Assembly: GCF_032773895.1 (NCBI RefSeq)
Contig: NZ_CP120416.1
Coordinates: 4,679,001 to 4,743,000, forward strand
Length of the DNA: 64,000 nucleotides
Origin: Teredinibacter sp. KSP-S5-2
Lineage (GTDB): Bacteria > Pseudomonadota > Gammaproteobacteria > Pseudomonadales > Cellvibrionaceae
Direction: 5' to 3'
Each line of letters opens with the position of its first letter. Positions within the stretch are counted from its first letter, which is position 1. A program made the translations under genes and the position numbers. Under the pieces are notes generated by a model. The model ran no database searches. It worked only from the letters and a program-made list of their open reading frames with translations, and had not been told where the DNA came from. Shown piece after piece: positions 34,035 through 43,138 of this stretch.

Positions 34035-35351
34035 TTAGCTGACAATATCCATATTGTGTTCGACCAGGCGGTCGAGAGGAAAATGACAACTGAAGGTACT
34101 GCCCTTACCCAGTTTGCTTGAAATTTTTAGATAGGCATCGTGACGTAAAAGCACGTGTTTGACGATGGCTAAGCCGAGACCGGTACCGCCGGTTTTAGTT
34201 GCGCGACCGCCGTCGACCCGGTAAAACCGTTCGGTCAATCGTGGCAGATGTTTCGGATCAATTCCGGCGCCTGTGTCGGTCACTTCAATAACAAACTCGT
34301 TTTCGAGAATATGCGTAGCCACACTAATATCGCAGCCATCGGCAGAATACTTAACCGCGTTAAAGACCAAATTGGAAATTGCGCTTCGTATCTCTCTCTC
34401 GTTGCCAAGAATGACAATATCGCTCGCATCCTTTGCATGGATATTATGATTCCGCTCTCCAGACAGGGCTCGGGCGTCTGCCAATATGGATTCAATAACG
34501 GGAAGTAAATCGACCGCTTCCTGACGAATATCTCTGTCATCCGTTTCCAGTTTGGTCAGGGTAATTAAATCGTTCACCAACGCCGTCATACGTTGACACT
34601 GATCTTGCATCTGACTGAACGCACGTTTCCATACATTGGGAATTTCGTCGTTATCGGCCAGGGTTTCGATATACCCGCGAACCACGGTCAGGGGGGTGCG
34701 TAACTCGTGTGATACGTTAGCGACAAAATCCTTGCGCATTAATTCGAGTTTGAACACGCGGGTAATATCGCGAACGATGACCATGCGTTCGCCAATTCCA
34801 AACCGGTGAACCTGAAATTGTAAATGCTGGCCTGACAGGCGAACGGATTCCAGTTCTATCGGTTCGTCGTAATTACCCCCCTCAAAATATTGGATAAAAT
34901 CCGGGTGACGGATAATGTTGGTCAGCTTGTGGCCCAAGTCTACTTGCCGAAAATCGAATAGCCGTTTGGCGGCCTGGTTCCACCACTCAATGTTGGAGCG
35001 GCCATCAACCAGAATAACCCCATCGGTAAGGGCCGAGGTCATGTCCTGAACGCGGCTTACCACCGCCTGAAGGCGTTGCTTGTCTTTTTCGTAGCGGTTA
35101 CATAGCAGAATTACGTCATCGGCAATTTCGCCCCAGATGCCGTTTAATGTGTTCTTCGGGGCGGATTTACGTCGTGTGGTGAGTACCCAGCTTTCCAGTT
35201 TATGCAGGTTGTAGAACAGCCAGGCGATATAGAGCAGAAGGCCTATAACCAGAGAGACGGCGAGTTTTTCAATGCTTACGCCAATAAAAGCAACAACCGC
35301 GAGGTAAAGAATTAACCACCGCAGTTCGGTTTTCAGACCTCTGCGAAACAT
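34035..35351 (-). CDS. phoR: Phosphate regulon sensor histidine kinase PhoR
   Basis: A 438-residue sensor kinase. Two membrane segments lie within the first 50 residues (LRWLILYLAVVAFIGVSIEK and LAVSLVIGLLLYIAWLFY), followed by a linker, a PAS domain (VQDMTSALTDGVILVDG), the phospho-accepting His in FVANVSHELRTPLT, and the ATPase boxes NLVFNAVKYS (N), DTGAGID (G1) and GGTGLGLAIV (G2). The short periplasmic part is typical of PhoR, which senses phosphate through PstSCAB-PhoU. ATG 35351 is used; TTG 35360 is in frame. It follows phoB by 43 bases in one transcript. Confidence 0.92.
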   Translation of the reverse strand: MFRRGLKTELRWLILYLAVVAFIGVSIEKLAVSLVIGLLLYIAWLFYNLHKLESWVLTTRRKSAPKNTLNGIWGEIADDVILLCNRYEKDKQRLQAVVSRVQDMTSALTDGVILVDGRSNIEWWNQAAKRLFDFRQVDLGHKLTNIIRHPDFIQYFEGGNYDEPIELESVRLSGQHLQFQVHRFGIGERMVIVRDITRVFKLELMRKDFVANVSHELRTPLTVVRGYIETLADNDEIPNVWKRAFSQMQDQCQRMTALVNDLITLTKLETDDRDIRQEAVDLLPVIESILADARALSGERNHNIHAKDASDIVILGNEREIRSAISNLVFNAVKYSADGCDISVATHILENEFVIEVTDTGAGIDPKHLPRLTERFYRVDGGRATKTGGTGLGLAIVKHVLLRHDAYLKISSKLGKGSTFSCHFPLDRLVEHNMDIVS

Positions 35352-35394
35352 ACTGCCCAATTATCGAGGTGAAGAGCATATTCTGCTCTGAGTA

Positions 35395-36102
35395 TTAATT
35401 ATTAGGCACAGACACTTTATTGGAGAATCGGTAACCTGCCCCGCGTACAGTTTGAATAAAACGGTCATGTCCATCAAGCGATAAGGCTTTACGCAAGCGT
35501 CGAATATGGACATCCACTGTACGTTCTTCCACATATACATTACCGCCCCAAACGTGATCGAGAAGCTGGTTGCGAGTGTATACGCGCTCTTGGTGAGTTA
35601 AGAAGAATTCTAGCAGACGATACTCTGTTGGACCCATTTGGACAGGCACGTCGTTAATAGTGACTCTGTGGCTACTTGGGTCAAGACAAAGGCCATCAAC
35701 GCGAATAGGTTCACCTGTCGATAAGGTGTCCGTGCGTCTGAGTACCGCTTTCAGGCGAGCCACCAACTCCCGTGGGGAAAAAGGTTTGGTGATGTAATCG
35801 TCAGCACCGACTTCGAGCCCTTGAACTTTATTATCCTCTTCACCTTTTGCGGTAAGCATGATGATGGGTAACTCGCGGGTGACTTCGTCACGTTTCAAAC
35901 GTCGTGCTAACTCAATGCCGCTGGTGCCGGGTAGCATCCAGTCGAGTAGAACCAAGTCTGGCTTGCGGTCGACGATCAGGCCGTGGGCCTCTTGCGCATC
36001 GCCTGCTTCCAATACGGAATACTCTGCCATTTCCAGAGCCACTCGGAGCATGTCGCGAATCGGGGCTTCGTCGTCTACTACTAAAATCGTTTTTTCTGCC
36101 AT
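35395..36102 (-). CDS. phoB: Phosphate regulon response regulator PhoB
   Basis: A 235-residue OmpR-type regulator. The receiver has [13 protein letters not shown], phospho-Asp in [13 protein letters not shown] and TKPFSPREL; the winged helix has [24 protein letters not shown] and [12 protein letters not shown], ending [13 protein letters not shown]. It activates genes of phosphate starvation. ATG 36102 has AGG a few bases upstream and gives the standard [12 protein letters not shown] start; an in-frame start at 36174 would add 24 residues of unlike sequence. It is followed by phoR. A possible Pho box lies about 130 bases upstream. Confidence 0.95.
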   Translation of the reverse strand: MAEKTILVVDDEAPIRDMLRVALEMAEYSVLEAGDAQEAHGLIVDRKPDLVLLDWMLPGTSGIELARRLKRDEVTRELPIIMLTAKGEEDNKVQGLEVGADDYITKPFSPRELVARLKAVLRRTDTLSTGEPIRVDGLCLDPSSHRVTINDVPVQMGPTEYRLLEFFLTHQERVYTRNQLLDHVWGGNVYVEERTVDVHIRRLRKALSLDGHDRFIQTVRGAGYRFSNKVSVPNN

Positions 36103-36229
36103 TTTACCTAACCTGGTGAATAGACCAGGCTTCCAATAGTTGCTTACTAAGAAGTTAAATCTGGGTTGGCGCAAGATTGCTTTTGTTGTTGCTCCAACAC
36201 TTTAGGTACGCAGATTAAATAAAGCTTTT

Positions 36230-36247
36230 GTTGCCATTTTATGACAG
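36230..36247 (-). promoter_or_regulatory. Candidate Pho box upstream of phoB
   Basis: On the minus strand the sequence reads CTGTCATAAAATGGCAAC. The first seven bases and the A-rich spacer match the PhoB consensus exactly; the second half site matches at about four of seven. It is on the correct strand, 128 bases before the phoB start, as expected for autoregulation. Confidence 0.4.
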
Positions 36248-36316
36248 CGGTGCTCAAGTTGCCGTTTAATTACAGAAAAAATGGCTCAGGCAGGGGATAT
36301 TTTCTGTTTTTGTGCC

Positions 36317-37189
36317 CTATATGCCTGTAATAGGCCCGAATGTCTTGTCCAGTACAATACCGATAAAAATCACCATGCCAACGTAGTTATTGTTCAAAAA
36401 GGCCGTAAAACAGGCCTGTCGGTTCCGATCGCGCACCAGATATTGCTGATAGGCAAAGAAGCCCGCACATATCACCACAGAAAGCTGATAGATGAACCCC
36501 AGCTCGAAGCGACTGCCGATCATCATCAGTGAAACAATGGTCATGACTTGCAGTATGCCGGTAATGGCTTTGTCGCTATCACCAAACAATACTGCGGTCG
36601 ATTTGACCCCAATCTTAAGGTCATCGTCACGGTCAACCATGGCGTAGAAGGTGTCGTAAGTTACCGTCCAAAGCACCACGGTGGTATACACCAGCCATAT
36701 GCTTTCCGGCAGTTCGTTTGCCTGGGCAGCAAAGGCCATCGGCACAGACATGGCAAATGCCGCACCCAATACCACTTGGGGCAGGTGGGTGTGGCGTTTC
36801 ATAAAGGGGTAGCAAAAGGCGAGCGCTACCGCAGCAAAAGACAACTGAATGGTAAGTTGATTAGTGAGCAGCACCATGCCAAAAGCCGTTAAGGACAGCA
36901 CCAGAAACAGGATAAAGGCTTCACTGGCGGAGACTATGCCGGTTACCAGGGGTCTGTTGGCGGTGCGTTTTACATGGCCATCGACTTTACGATCGGCAAA
37001 GTCGTTAATCACACACCCTGCGGAACGCATCAGTACACAACCAAGGGTGAAGATAATCAATATGTCTATGCGCGGAATACCATCCGCAGCCAACCAAAGT
37101 GACCAGAGCGTCGGCCATAGAACGAGATAAATCCCGATGGGTTTGTTTAGCCGGGTCAGGTTGAGATAAGCGCTGATTTTCTGTTTCAC
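36317..37189 (-). CDS. ubiA: 4-hydroxybenzoate octaprenyltransferase
   Basis: A 290-residue membrane prenyltransferase of ubiquinone synthesis. The two Asp-rich sites are clear: [20 protein letters not shown] (about residues 61-80) and [19 protein letters not shown] (about 180-198). About eight membrane helices follow from the hydrophobic pattern. It joins the polyprenyl tail to 4-hydroxybenzoate at the inner membrane. The length equals E. coli UbiA (290). The start is GTG 37189 with a weak ribosome site. ubiC, often its neighbour, is not seen; the gene faces away from HU. Confidence 0.95.
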   Translation of the reverse strand: MKQKISAYLNLTRLNKPIGIYLVLWPTLWSLWLAADGIPRIDILIIFTLGCVLMRSAGCVINDFADRKVDGHVKRTANRPLVTGIVSASEAFILFLVLSLTAFGMVLLTNQLTIQLSFAAVALAFCYPFMKRHTHLPQVVLGAAFAMSVPMAFAAQANELPESIWLVYTTVVLWTVTYDTFYAMVDRDDDLKIGVKSTAVLFGDSDKAITGILQVMTIVSLMMIGSRFELGFIYQLSVVICAGFFAYQQYLVRDRNRQACFTAFLNNNYVGMVIFIGIVLDKTFGPITGI

Positions 37190-37295
37190 GGTGCGGTCTT
37201 TATCATTTTTTTGAGTTATATCGACGAATGAGCCGTTGTAGTCCGAATTTTAACGTATTCTTTTAGTTGTATCTCAATTTACAAGGTCCGAGTTT

Positions 37296-37574
37296 ATGCA
37301 TAAAACCGAATTGGTTGCTGTTGTTGCCGAATATTTGGGCATTTCTCATAGAGAATCCGACAATATCATTGCTTCCACATTAGAACACATGACTGACGCG
37401 CTCGCGCGCGGGGAATCCGTTAATCTGATTGGTTTTGGGGCGTTTTCCGTGAAATCTCGTGCGGAACGAAAAGGAAGAAACCCCAAAACAGGGGAAGACA
37501 TTACCATTGCTGCGCATAATCAAGTAGTCTTTAAGCCTGGTAAGGCGTTGAAAGAGATTGTTCAGCCGGCCTAG
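37296..37574 (+). CDS. HU/IHF-family DNA-binding protein
   Basis: A 92-residue histone-like protein. The usual features are seen: MHKTELVAVVAEYLGIS at the start, VNLIGFGAFSV in the core, and the DNA-binding arm RKGRNPKTGEDITI (about residues 57-70) with the intercalating Pro, ending VVFKPGKALKEIV. HU is favoured over IHF because of its length and lack of an extended C-terminus. It would bend and compact DNA. It is divergent from ubiA with a 106-base gap. Confidence 0.9.
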   Translation: MHKTELVAVVAEYLGISHRESDNIIASTLEHMTDALARGESVNLIGFGAFSVKSRAERKGRNPKTGEDITIAAHNQVVFKPGKALKEIVQPA

Positions 37575-37654
37575 ATAGCCGTAGTGACGAAGCTTTAATG
37601 ATCTTTAACTTCCTCGCTGAAGTGCAAAATAATAATTAAGTAAGGAGAGAAGGA

Positions 37655-38926
37655 ATGAAGTTACAGCTTCATTGGCAGATCCTGATATCCATCATTTTAG
37701 CTGTGGTTGTTGGTACGGCTTTTGAACCAACCACAACGATTTTTTCCATACCGTTACTTAGCATTTTTGAATTTCTTGGCACACTTTTTCTTAACGCATT
37801 AAAAATGGTGATCGTGCCTCTGGTGTTGTCATCCATTATTTGCGGAATGTCGGGTATTGGCAGTGGCGGTAATTTGGGGCGTCTAGGTGGAAAGACTCTG
37901 GCGTTCTACATGATTTCAAGTTTGCTTGCCATCTTAATGGGCCTGTTTCTGGTTAACATGATTCAACCAGGCATTATTGGTGGCGAGCCAGCGAAGGAAT
38001 TACTGGGTTTAACGATCGATGGGCAAGTTGAACAAAAGCTGGAAAGCATCGGCAATCGCGGGGCAGGAGATATTGCAGAAGTTTTTTTACGGATGGTGCC
38101 GCCCAACATTGTATTTGCAGCAGCGCAAGGGCAAATGCTTGGTTTAATTTTCTTTGGCATTTTATTTGGCTTTTTTATGCTGAAGATAGAAAACGAGCAT
38201 AAAAATATTATGATCGGTTTTTGGCAGGGTGTATTTCAAACCATGATGTTTATCACCATGTTTGTTATGAAACTCTCGCCATACGGTGTGTTTGGCTTGG
38301 TTGCAACAACAGCCATTGCAACAGATTTTAGAGAGTTAATGGAAACAGTCGGGCTTTTCTTTTTGACTGTGGCTATGGCCTTACTTGCGCATGCGCTGAT
38401 TACTATGCCGATCTTGTTAAAAGTGCTGGGCAGAGTGAATCCGGTAAAACAAATTAAAGCGCTCTCTCCCGCTATGCTCACGGCATTTTCTACCGCATCC
38501 TCATCGGGTACATTGCCGGTGACGATGGAATGTATGGAAAAAAATGCAGGGGTGTCGAATAAAACAACCTCTTTTGTTTTGCCCCTGGGGGCAACCATTA
38601 ATATGGACGGAACCGCACTGTACGAATGTGTTGCGGCAATGTTCATCGCACAAGCGTATGGTTTGGAGTTATCGTTTAGTGTGCAATTTACTATTGTTGT
38701 AATTGCATTACTGACGTCGATTGGGGTGGCTGGCATTCCATCCGCCAGTCTGGTTGCTATCACCGTAATTTTGTCTGCGGTCGGTTTACCTTTGGAGGGT
38801 ATTGGATTGCTGATGATTACCGATCGGATCCTCGATATGATGCGTACCACGGTCAACGTCTTTAGTGATAGTTGCTGTGCCACAGTGATTGCTCGTACAG
38901 AAGGTGAAGAAACTTCGCTGCAGTAA
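37655..38926 (+). CDS. Dicarboxylate/amino acid:cation symporter (DAACS family)
   Basis: A 423-residue membrane transporter of the GltP/DctA type. Diagnostic stretches: NALKMVIVPLVLSSIICG (about residues 47-64), the Ser-rich loop STASSSGTLPVT (about 277-288), LGATINMDGTALYE (about 308-321), GIPSASLVA near 370, and ITDRILDMMRTTVNVFSD near the end. It brings in glutamate, aspartate or C4-dicarboxylates with Na+ or H+. A strong site (AAGGAGAG) precedes the ATG. Substrate choice cannot be read from sequence here. Confidence 0.92.
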   Translation: MKLQLHWQILISIILAVVVGTAFEPTTTIFSIPLLSIFEFLGTLFLNALKMVIVPLVLSSIICGMSGIGSGGNLGRLGGKTLAFYMISSLLAILMGLFLVNMIQPGIIGGEPAKELLGLTIDGQVEQKLESIGNRGAGDIAEVFLRMVPPNIVFAAAQGQMLGLIFFGILFGFFMLKIENEHKNIMIGFWQGVFQTMMFITMFVMKLSPYGVFGLVATTAIATDFRELMETVGLFFLTVAMALLAHALITMPILLKVLGRVNPVKQIKALSPAMLTAFSTASSSGTLPVTMECMEKNAGVSNKTTSFVLPLGATINMDGTALYECVAAMFIAQAYGLELSFSVQFTIVVIALLTSIGVAGIPSASLVAITVILSAVGLPLEGIGLLMITDRILDMMRTTVNVFSDSCCATVIARTEGEETSLQ

Positions 38927-39420
38927 TCACCTTAAATGCCACAGGGAATAATTGAATTTTTCAGTGCGGGTAAACGTTTTTTTATGGGCGTGGTAAATAG
39001 CATTGTTATCATGGTGTGAGGAATATCAACACAATCTATTACAAAGAATTGATTGAGACTGTTACATGGCTGCCTTTATATTTCATGCCAAAATAATTTT
39101 GGGTGGCGTTTTTCATCATCATGTTTTTGATCAAGGGAAATTCCAAACATACTTTGCTTTAGAGTCGAGTTTTATTTGCGGACTTAAAAAAACTAAGGCA
39201 GTTGCCGGTTTTTTTTGTCCGGCAATTGGCTTCAATAGCCATTAAGCAGATATGGCCTGTTTATCATTGGATAGAGTTGCTGTTTGTTGTTTGGCTTAGT
39301 ATATTTTTGCCGCTTGGTTAGATTTGCGTTGGGTCAACAGTTGAAGGCTTTCTTCTTTTGGTGGCCTGCTGACTCGTCTACTATCATCAACCCCTTTTTA
39401 TTTGTGAAAATTATAAAATC
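38927..39420. other. 494-base intergenic region with one weak hairpin
   Basis: AT-rich and without a credible gene. TTGCCGG and CCGGCAA near 39205-39227 can pair around a T-rich loop, which might end transcription from the symporter, but it lacks a clear trailing T run. The promoter of the methyltransferase must lie at the right end. Confidence 0.5.
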
Positions 39421-40491
39421 ATGGCTGAACTCTATACTAGCGACACAAAATCTGCTCTGGAAGCGATAACTGATGCACATAAAATTGCTTTTGCTCCCTA
39501 CATCTTCCAGGCAACGGTTGCTTTGGATGGGTTAGGCATTCTTGGGGCAGTGGATCAGGCCAAAGAGGAAGGGGTATCGGTTGATAAGGTTGCACAGCAG
39601 CTGGGCCTGTCGCGTTATGGTGTGAGTGTGTTGTTGGATGCTGGCCTTTCGATAGGTTTGGTTTACAAACAGGGCGGTGCGTTTAAGTTAACCAAAGCCG
39701 GCCATTTTTTGTTGCATGATCAGATGACTCGCGTAAATTTCGAGTTTAGCCGGGATTTTAGTTACCGTGGTTTGGAAAAACTGATGTCCTCGATTCAAAC
39801 GGGTGTGCCGGAAGGTTTAAAAGAGTACTCCGAAGAGAAAACCATTTACCCGATTTTATCTTCTTTGCCAGAACCGGCCAAAGCGAGCTGGTTTAATTTT
39901 GATCACTACTTTTCTGACAGTGCCTTTCCAGAAGTCTTGCCTATTATCTTCGAGCAGCCGGTAAAGAGATTGCTCGATTGTGGTGGTAACACTGGAAAAT
40001 TTGCGCTTTCCTGTGTTGCATACGATGAAAATGTCAACGTCACTATTCTGGATTTGCCGCAGCAATTGGCGTTAATGAAAGAAAATATCGCGAATAAAAC
40101 GGGTAAGGATCGGATAGATGGGCAGCCATATAATTTCCTGGCTCTGGAAGGTGGCTTACCTGAAGGCGCAGATGTTATTTGGATGAGCCAGTTCCTGGAT
40201 TGTTTTTCAGAAGAAGAAATTGAGCGTATTTTGAAGAAAGCCGCAGCGGCCATGTCTGATAGTACGCGTCTTTGTATTCTGGAAACCTTCTGGGATCGAC
40301 AGAATTATGAAGCCGCGGCACTAAGCATTAATTGTACATCCCTGTACTTTAGTTGCTTTGCCAATGGCAACAGCCGTATGTATGAGTCCGACGTATTTAA
40401 AAATATAGTGCAACGCGCAGGTCTGACTATAGATAAGTCCATCGACCATATCGGTAAAGGCCACTCATTGGTGGTATGCCGTAAAGCTTAA
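39421..40491 (+). CDS. SAM-dependent O-methyltransferase-like protein
   Basis: A 356-residue methyltransferase of the plant-type/bacterial natural-product O-methyltransferase layout. Residues 1-100 form a winged-helix dimerisation domain (VDKVAQQLGLSRYGVSVLLDAGLSIG). The SAM site has motif I LLDCGGNTGKFA (about 181-192), TILDLPQQL (about 205-213) and IWMSQFLDCFSEEE (about 244-257). No His general base of the standard kind was identified, so the methyl acceptor is unclear. It converges with an efflux transporter, overlapping by four bases. A role on the aryl polyene head is possible but the cluster is 25 kb away. Confidence 0.75.
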   Translation: MAELYTSDTKSALEAITDAHKIAFAPYIFQATVALDGLGILGAVDQAKEEGVSVDKVAQQLGLSRYGVSVLLDAGLSIGLVYKQGGAFKLTKAGHFLLHDQMTRVNFEFSRDFSYRGLEKLMSSIQTGVPEGLKEYSEEKTIYPILSSLPEPAKASWFNFDHYFSDSAFPEVLPIIFEQPVKRLLDCGGNTGKFALSCVAYDENVNVTILDLPQQLALMKENIANKTGKDRIDGQPYNFLALEGGLPEGADVIWMSQFLDCFSEEEIERILKKAAAAMSDSTRLCILETFWDRQNYEAAALSINCTSLYFSCFANGNSRMYESDVFKNIVQRAGLTIDKSIDHIGKGHSLVVCRKA

Positions 40492-41684
40492 GCGGCATTG
40501 AGTTGGGCGCTGCGGTGCCCAACTGAGCTGTTCATGGTGATCAAAAGAACGAGTGCAATTAACGCGACGAATATGTTTACGGCATACACGGAGTGGTAGC
40601 CGAACCATTGAGCAACCACCGCAACAACACTGCTACCGATTACATTCCCCGCACTGATTGTATTTACAAACATGGCTGAGGCTGTACCGGTCTTCCCTGG
40701 CATCATATTCTGGAACCAGGTCATACCGAGGCCGGCAAGCGTACCGATAAAAATGGCATTAAAAATTTGTAGGGCGAATAGCTGCCACAAATCTGTTGCG
40801 AAGAAAAATCCGGCATAAAGCAATGCAGCGCAAAATGCGCCTATTCTGATCATTACCAACAGCGAAAAACGGCTGGCTAACCATCCGGCGAGGATCATCA
40901 CCGGTACTTCAAGTCCCGCTGCGGTACCGTATATCCAACCGGCTTGGCTGCTTGGCGTTGCCATGGATTCAGCGAGAAACAATGGCAAACAGATTATGTA
41001 AGTCTGGTTGGCACTGTAGAGCAGCGCAAATGCCAGAATGGCAATGGTGAGGGTTCTGTTGCGGTTTGCGGCGGGTTGCAGCGGTGGTGTGGTGACACGC
41101 TGGACTTTAGGTAAAAAGGCCAGACCGCACAGGCCCACAGCAAAATAGCAAAAACCGACCAGAAGGTAATGGTACTTGGGGCCCAGCAGGGTAAATAAGT
41201 AAAAACCCAGCGGTGGGCCGCCAACCCAGGACACCGCTACGCAGGCTCTTACAATAGAGTTAAATAACGCATTGCGGTCTGGATGGAGAAACTGGTCGGC
41301 ATATTCGCGGGTGATTGCCAGCATTTGTGAGGTAGACGCCAATGAAAAAGCAAAAAATGTTAAGCCTGCGATTAATACCAATACATAGCTATCGGCAAAA
41401 GCAAAAGTAATACAGGCCAGGGCACCACTGCTCATACCTATAAGGATGATATGGCGTCTGTCGCCAAGTTTGTCTGACCAATGGCCAACCACTTGCGCAA
41501 ACACAATACTGGTGGCCGACATGGCGACGAAGAAGCTGCCAACCAAAAAAGGCGTTACCTTTAGGTGTTCGGCGAGATAAACACTCAAAGTGGGCACAAT
41601 AAGCGCGAATAGGCCGCCGCCGAAGAGCGATACTATGCACATGATAAGAGAGTACTTTGAATAGAGTGTTTGATATTGCTGCAC
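40488..41684 (-). CDS. MFS efflux transporter, sugar-efflux (Set) type
   Basis: A 398-residue transporter with about 12 membrane helices. The loop between helices 2 and 3 carries the MFS motif as GHWSDKLGDRRHIIL (about residues 67-81); the N-terminal half resembles sugar efflux transporters (SQMLAITREYADQ, followed by SWVGGPPLGFYLF). It probably exports sugars or a small drug-like compound. No regulator is adjacent. Its stop overlaps that of the convergent methyltransferase. Confidence 0.8.
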   Translation of the reverse strand: MQQYQTLYSKYSLIMCIVSLFGGGLFALIVPTLSVYLAEHLKVTPFLVGSFFVAMSATSIVFAQVVGHWSDKLGDRRHIILIGMSSGALACITFAFADSYVLVLIAGLTFFAFSLASTSQMLAITREYADQFLHPDRNALFNSIVRACVAVSWVGGPPLGFYLFTLLGPKYHYLLVGFCYFAVGLCGLAFLPKVQRVTTPPLQPAANRNRTLTIAILAFALLYSANQTYIICLPLFLAESMATPSSQAGWIYGTAAGLEVPVMILAGWLASRFSLLVMIRIGAFCAALLYAGFFFATDLWQLFALQIFNAIFIGTLAGLGMTWFQNMMPGKTGTASAMFVNTISAGNVIGSSVVAVVAQWFGYHSVYAVNIFVALIALVLLITMNSSVGHRSAQLNAA

Positions 41685-41917
41685 GAAAGTGTATCCGCCT
41701 GTTGTTGCGAGGGAGTCGAGTTGATTTTAGTGTGAAATACGCTACAGCAAAGTGTAGCTTGTGAAAATGATTGATTTTGCGAAAGATTTCAGCCACAAAT
41801 ACAGAAAACGGGGAAACTTTAAAGAATGTTTAGTAAAATCCGGGTGAGTTTTGGGCTGCATCGAAGATGATCTTGCGTCTAACATTATGATATTGAAAGT
41901 AGAGCTGGGGAATGGGC

Positions 41918-42622
41918 ATGAGTGTCAGAATCCTACTTGTTGAGGATGACCAGAAGCTGGGAGAGCTTCTTCAAGAGTATCTGGATAACCAGGGATATAT
42001 CACTCGAAGAGAGCAGGATGGAGAAGAAATTCCCGCTGCGATTGAAGAGTTTCGACCAAACCTGATCATTCTGGATTTAATGTTGCCAGGGAAAAATGGT
42101 TTTGATGTATGTAAAGAGGTGAGAGATACCTATACCGGGAAAATTCTGTTTTTAACCGCCAGCGAAGATGATATGGACCAGGTTGTTGGCCTGGAGCTTG
42201 GAGCTGATGACTTTGTTAAGAAACCGGTTCAACCTCGCGTGTTGTTAGCCAGAATTCGTATGCTTATGCGACGAATTGAGTCCCATCCCGGCGGTGGCGA
42301 GCATATTCAACAGTTGGTATTTGGTGGTTTATCAATAAAGAACAATACCCGTGAAGTGTATTTGCACGGCAAGCAAGTCGTTTTGACCCCGGCTGAATTT
42401 GATCTTTTATGGTTGCTTGCGAACCATGCAGACGATGTCTTAAGTCGTGACCAATTGTTTAAAGAACTGCGGGGTATTGAGTTTGATGGGCTGGATCGTT
42501 CTGTTGATACCAAAATAGTCGCCCTGCGGAAAAAATTGGAAGATAACGGGTCAATCGCAAGAAAAATTATCACTGTACGGGGTAAAGGCTACTTATTTGC
42601 ATCCGATGCCTGGAATGAGTAA
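41918..42622 (+). CDS. OmpR/RstA-type response regulator (orphan)
   Basis: A 234-residue two-domain regulator. The receiver has LLVEDDQKLGELL, phospho-Asp in IILDLMLPGKNG and VKKPVQPRVL; the winged helix has LTPAEFDLLWLLANHADDVLSRDQLFKELRG and ends ITVRGKGYLF. ATG 41918 is preferred to ATG 41912 because GGGG at 41907-41910 is then seven bases away. No histidine kinase is near; instead the stop codon is directly followed by the start of a small secreted protein, which may be its target or its sensor accessory. Confidence 0.88.
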   Translation: MSVRILLVEDDQKLGELLQEYLDNQGYITRREQDGEEIPAAIEEFRPNLIILDLMLPGKNGFDVCKEVRDTYTGKILFLTASEDDMDQVVGLELGADDFVKKPVQPRVLLARIRMLMRRIESHPGGGEHIQQLVFGGLSIKNNTREVYLHGKQVVLTPAEFDLLWLLANHADDVLSRDQLFKELRGIEFDGLDRSVDTKIVALRKKLEDNGSIARKIITVRGKGYLFASDAWNE

Positions 42623-43045
42623 ATGAACAAACTACTCATTGTCCTGATATTTCTTCTGCCCGTATCGGTATTGGCAGAAGAAAATGGGTGTGAGTTATTT
42701 ATTTCCGGGGAACCGTTTGAGTTTCGGTTTGAAGGACAAGACTATTCCCTTCAAGGGGCGTCTGAGGCGGGAAAAAATATTCAATGGGATACGAAAATCC
42801 CTCCTCCATTGCCAATTGATAAAGCAAAAAAACTAGCCATAAAGTATTTGGCTGAAAATCCCGTCAGTAAGCTTGAGACTATTTTATATTCTGTCCAAAT
42901 TGACAGCATTCAATGTCACGCTTCTGTTCTTCCTGTGTATTTTATGCGTTTTGTTACCGTTAAGAATAAACTGCCACAAGAAGACTATTTTTTAGCTGTC
43001 GCGTTTGATCAGTCCATTTTTTCCGCTGTTAAAAAAACAAAGTAA
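42623..43045 (+). CDS. Small secreted protein of unknown function
   Basis: A 140-residue protein with a clear signal peptide (MNKLLIVLIFLLPVSVLA, cleavage before EEN). The mature part is about 120 residues, with two Cys (CELF, QCHAS) that could form one disulfide, and a segment PLPIDKAKKLAIKYL that resembles PepSY-like helices. No family is recognised with confidence. Its ATG abuts the regulator's TAA (TAAATG), so the two are made together. It might bind a periplasmic ligand for the missing kinase. Confidence 0.65.
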   Translation: MNKLLIVLIFLLPVSVLAEENGCELFISGEPFEFRFEGQDYSLQGASEAGKNIQWDTKIPPPLPIDKAKKLAIKYLAENPVSKLETILYSVQIDSIQCHASVLPVYFMRFVTVKNKLPQEDYFLAVAFDQSIFSAVKKTK

Positions 43046-43057
43046 AATTTTTTGGAT

Positions 43058-43086
43058 AAAAAAAAGGGAGCGATGAACTCGCTCCC
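43058..43086 (-). terminator. Intrinsic terminator of the second TonB receptor gene
   Basis: On the minus strand an eight-base stem (GGGAGCGA/TCGCTCCC, five-base loop) is followed by eight T. A second hairpin (CCTTGCC/GGCAAGG, 43091-43108) lies between it and the receptor stop. Confidence 0.85.
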
Positions 43087-43138
43087 AAAACCTTGCCTTG
43101 CGGCAAGGGGTCGGTCTAATTGTAAACCTACCAGGGGG

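Noticed and set aside
34248-34508. Plus-strand frames opposite phoR and phoB
   Set aside because: Antisense shadows of well-defined genes with clear motifs.
38236-38883. 215-codon minus-strand frame opposite the dicarboxylate symporter
   Set aside because: The plus-strand product has complete transporter motifs; the minus frame has none.
39197-39235. Hairpin TTGCCGG/CCGGCAA as a terminator or small RNA
   Set aside because: The stem is only seven bases and the T run is in the loop, not after the stem.
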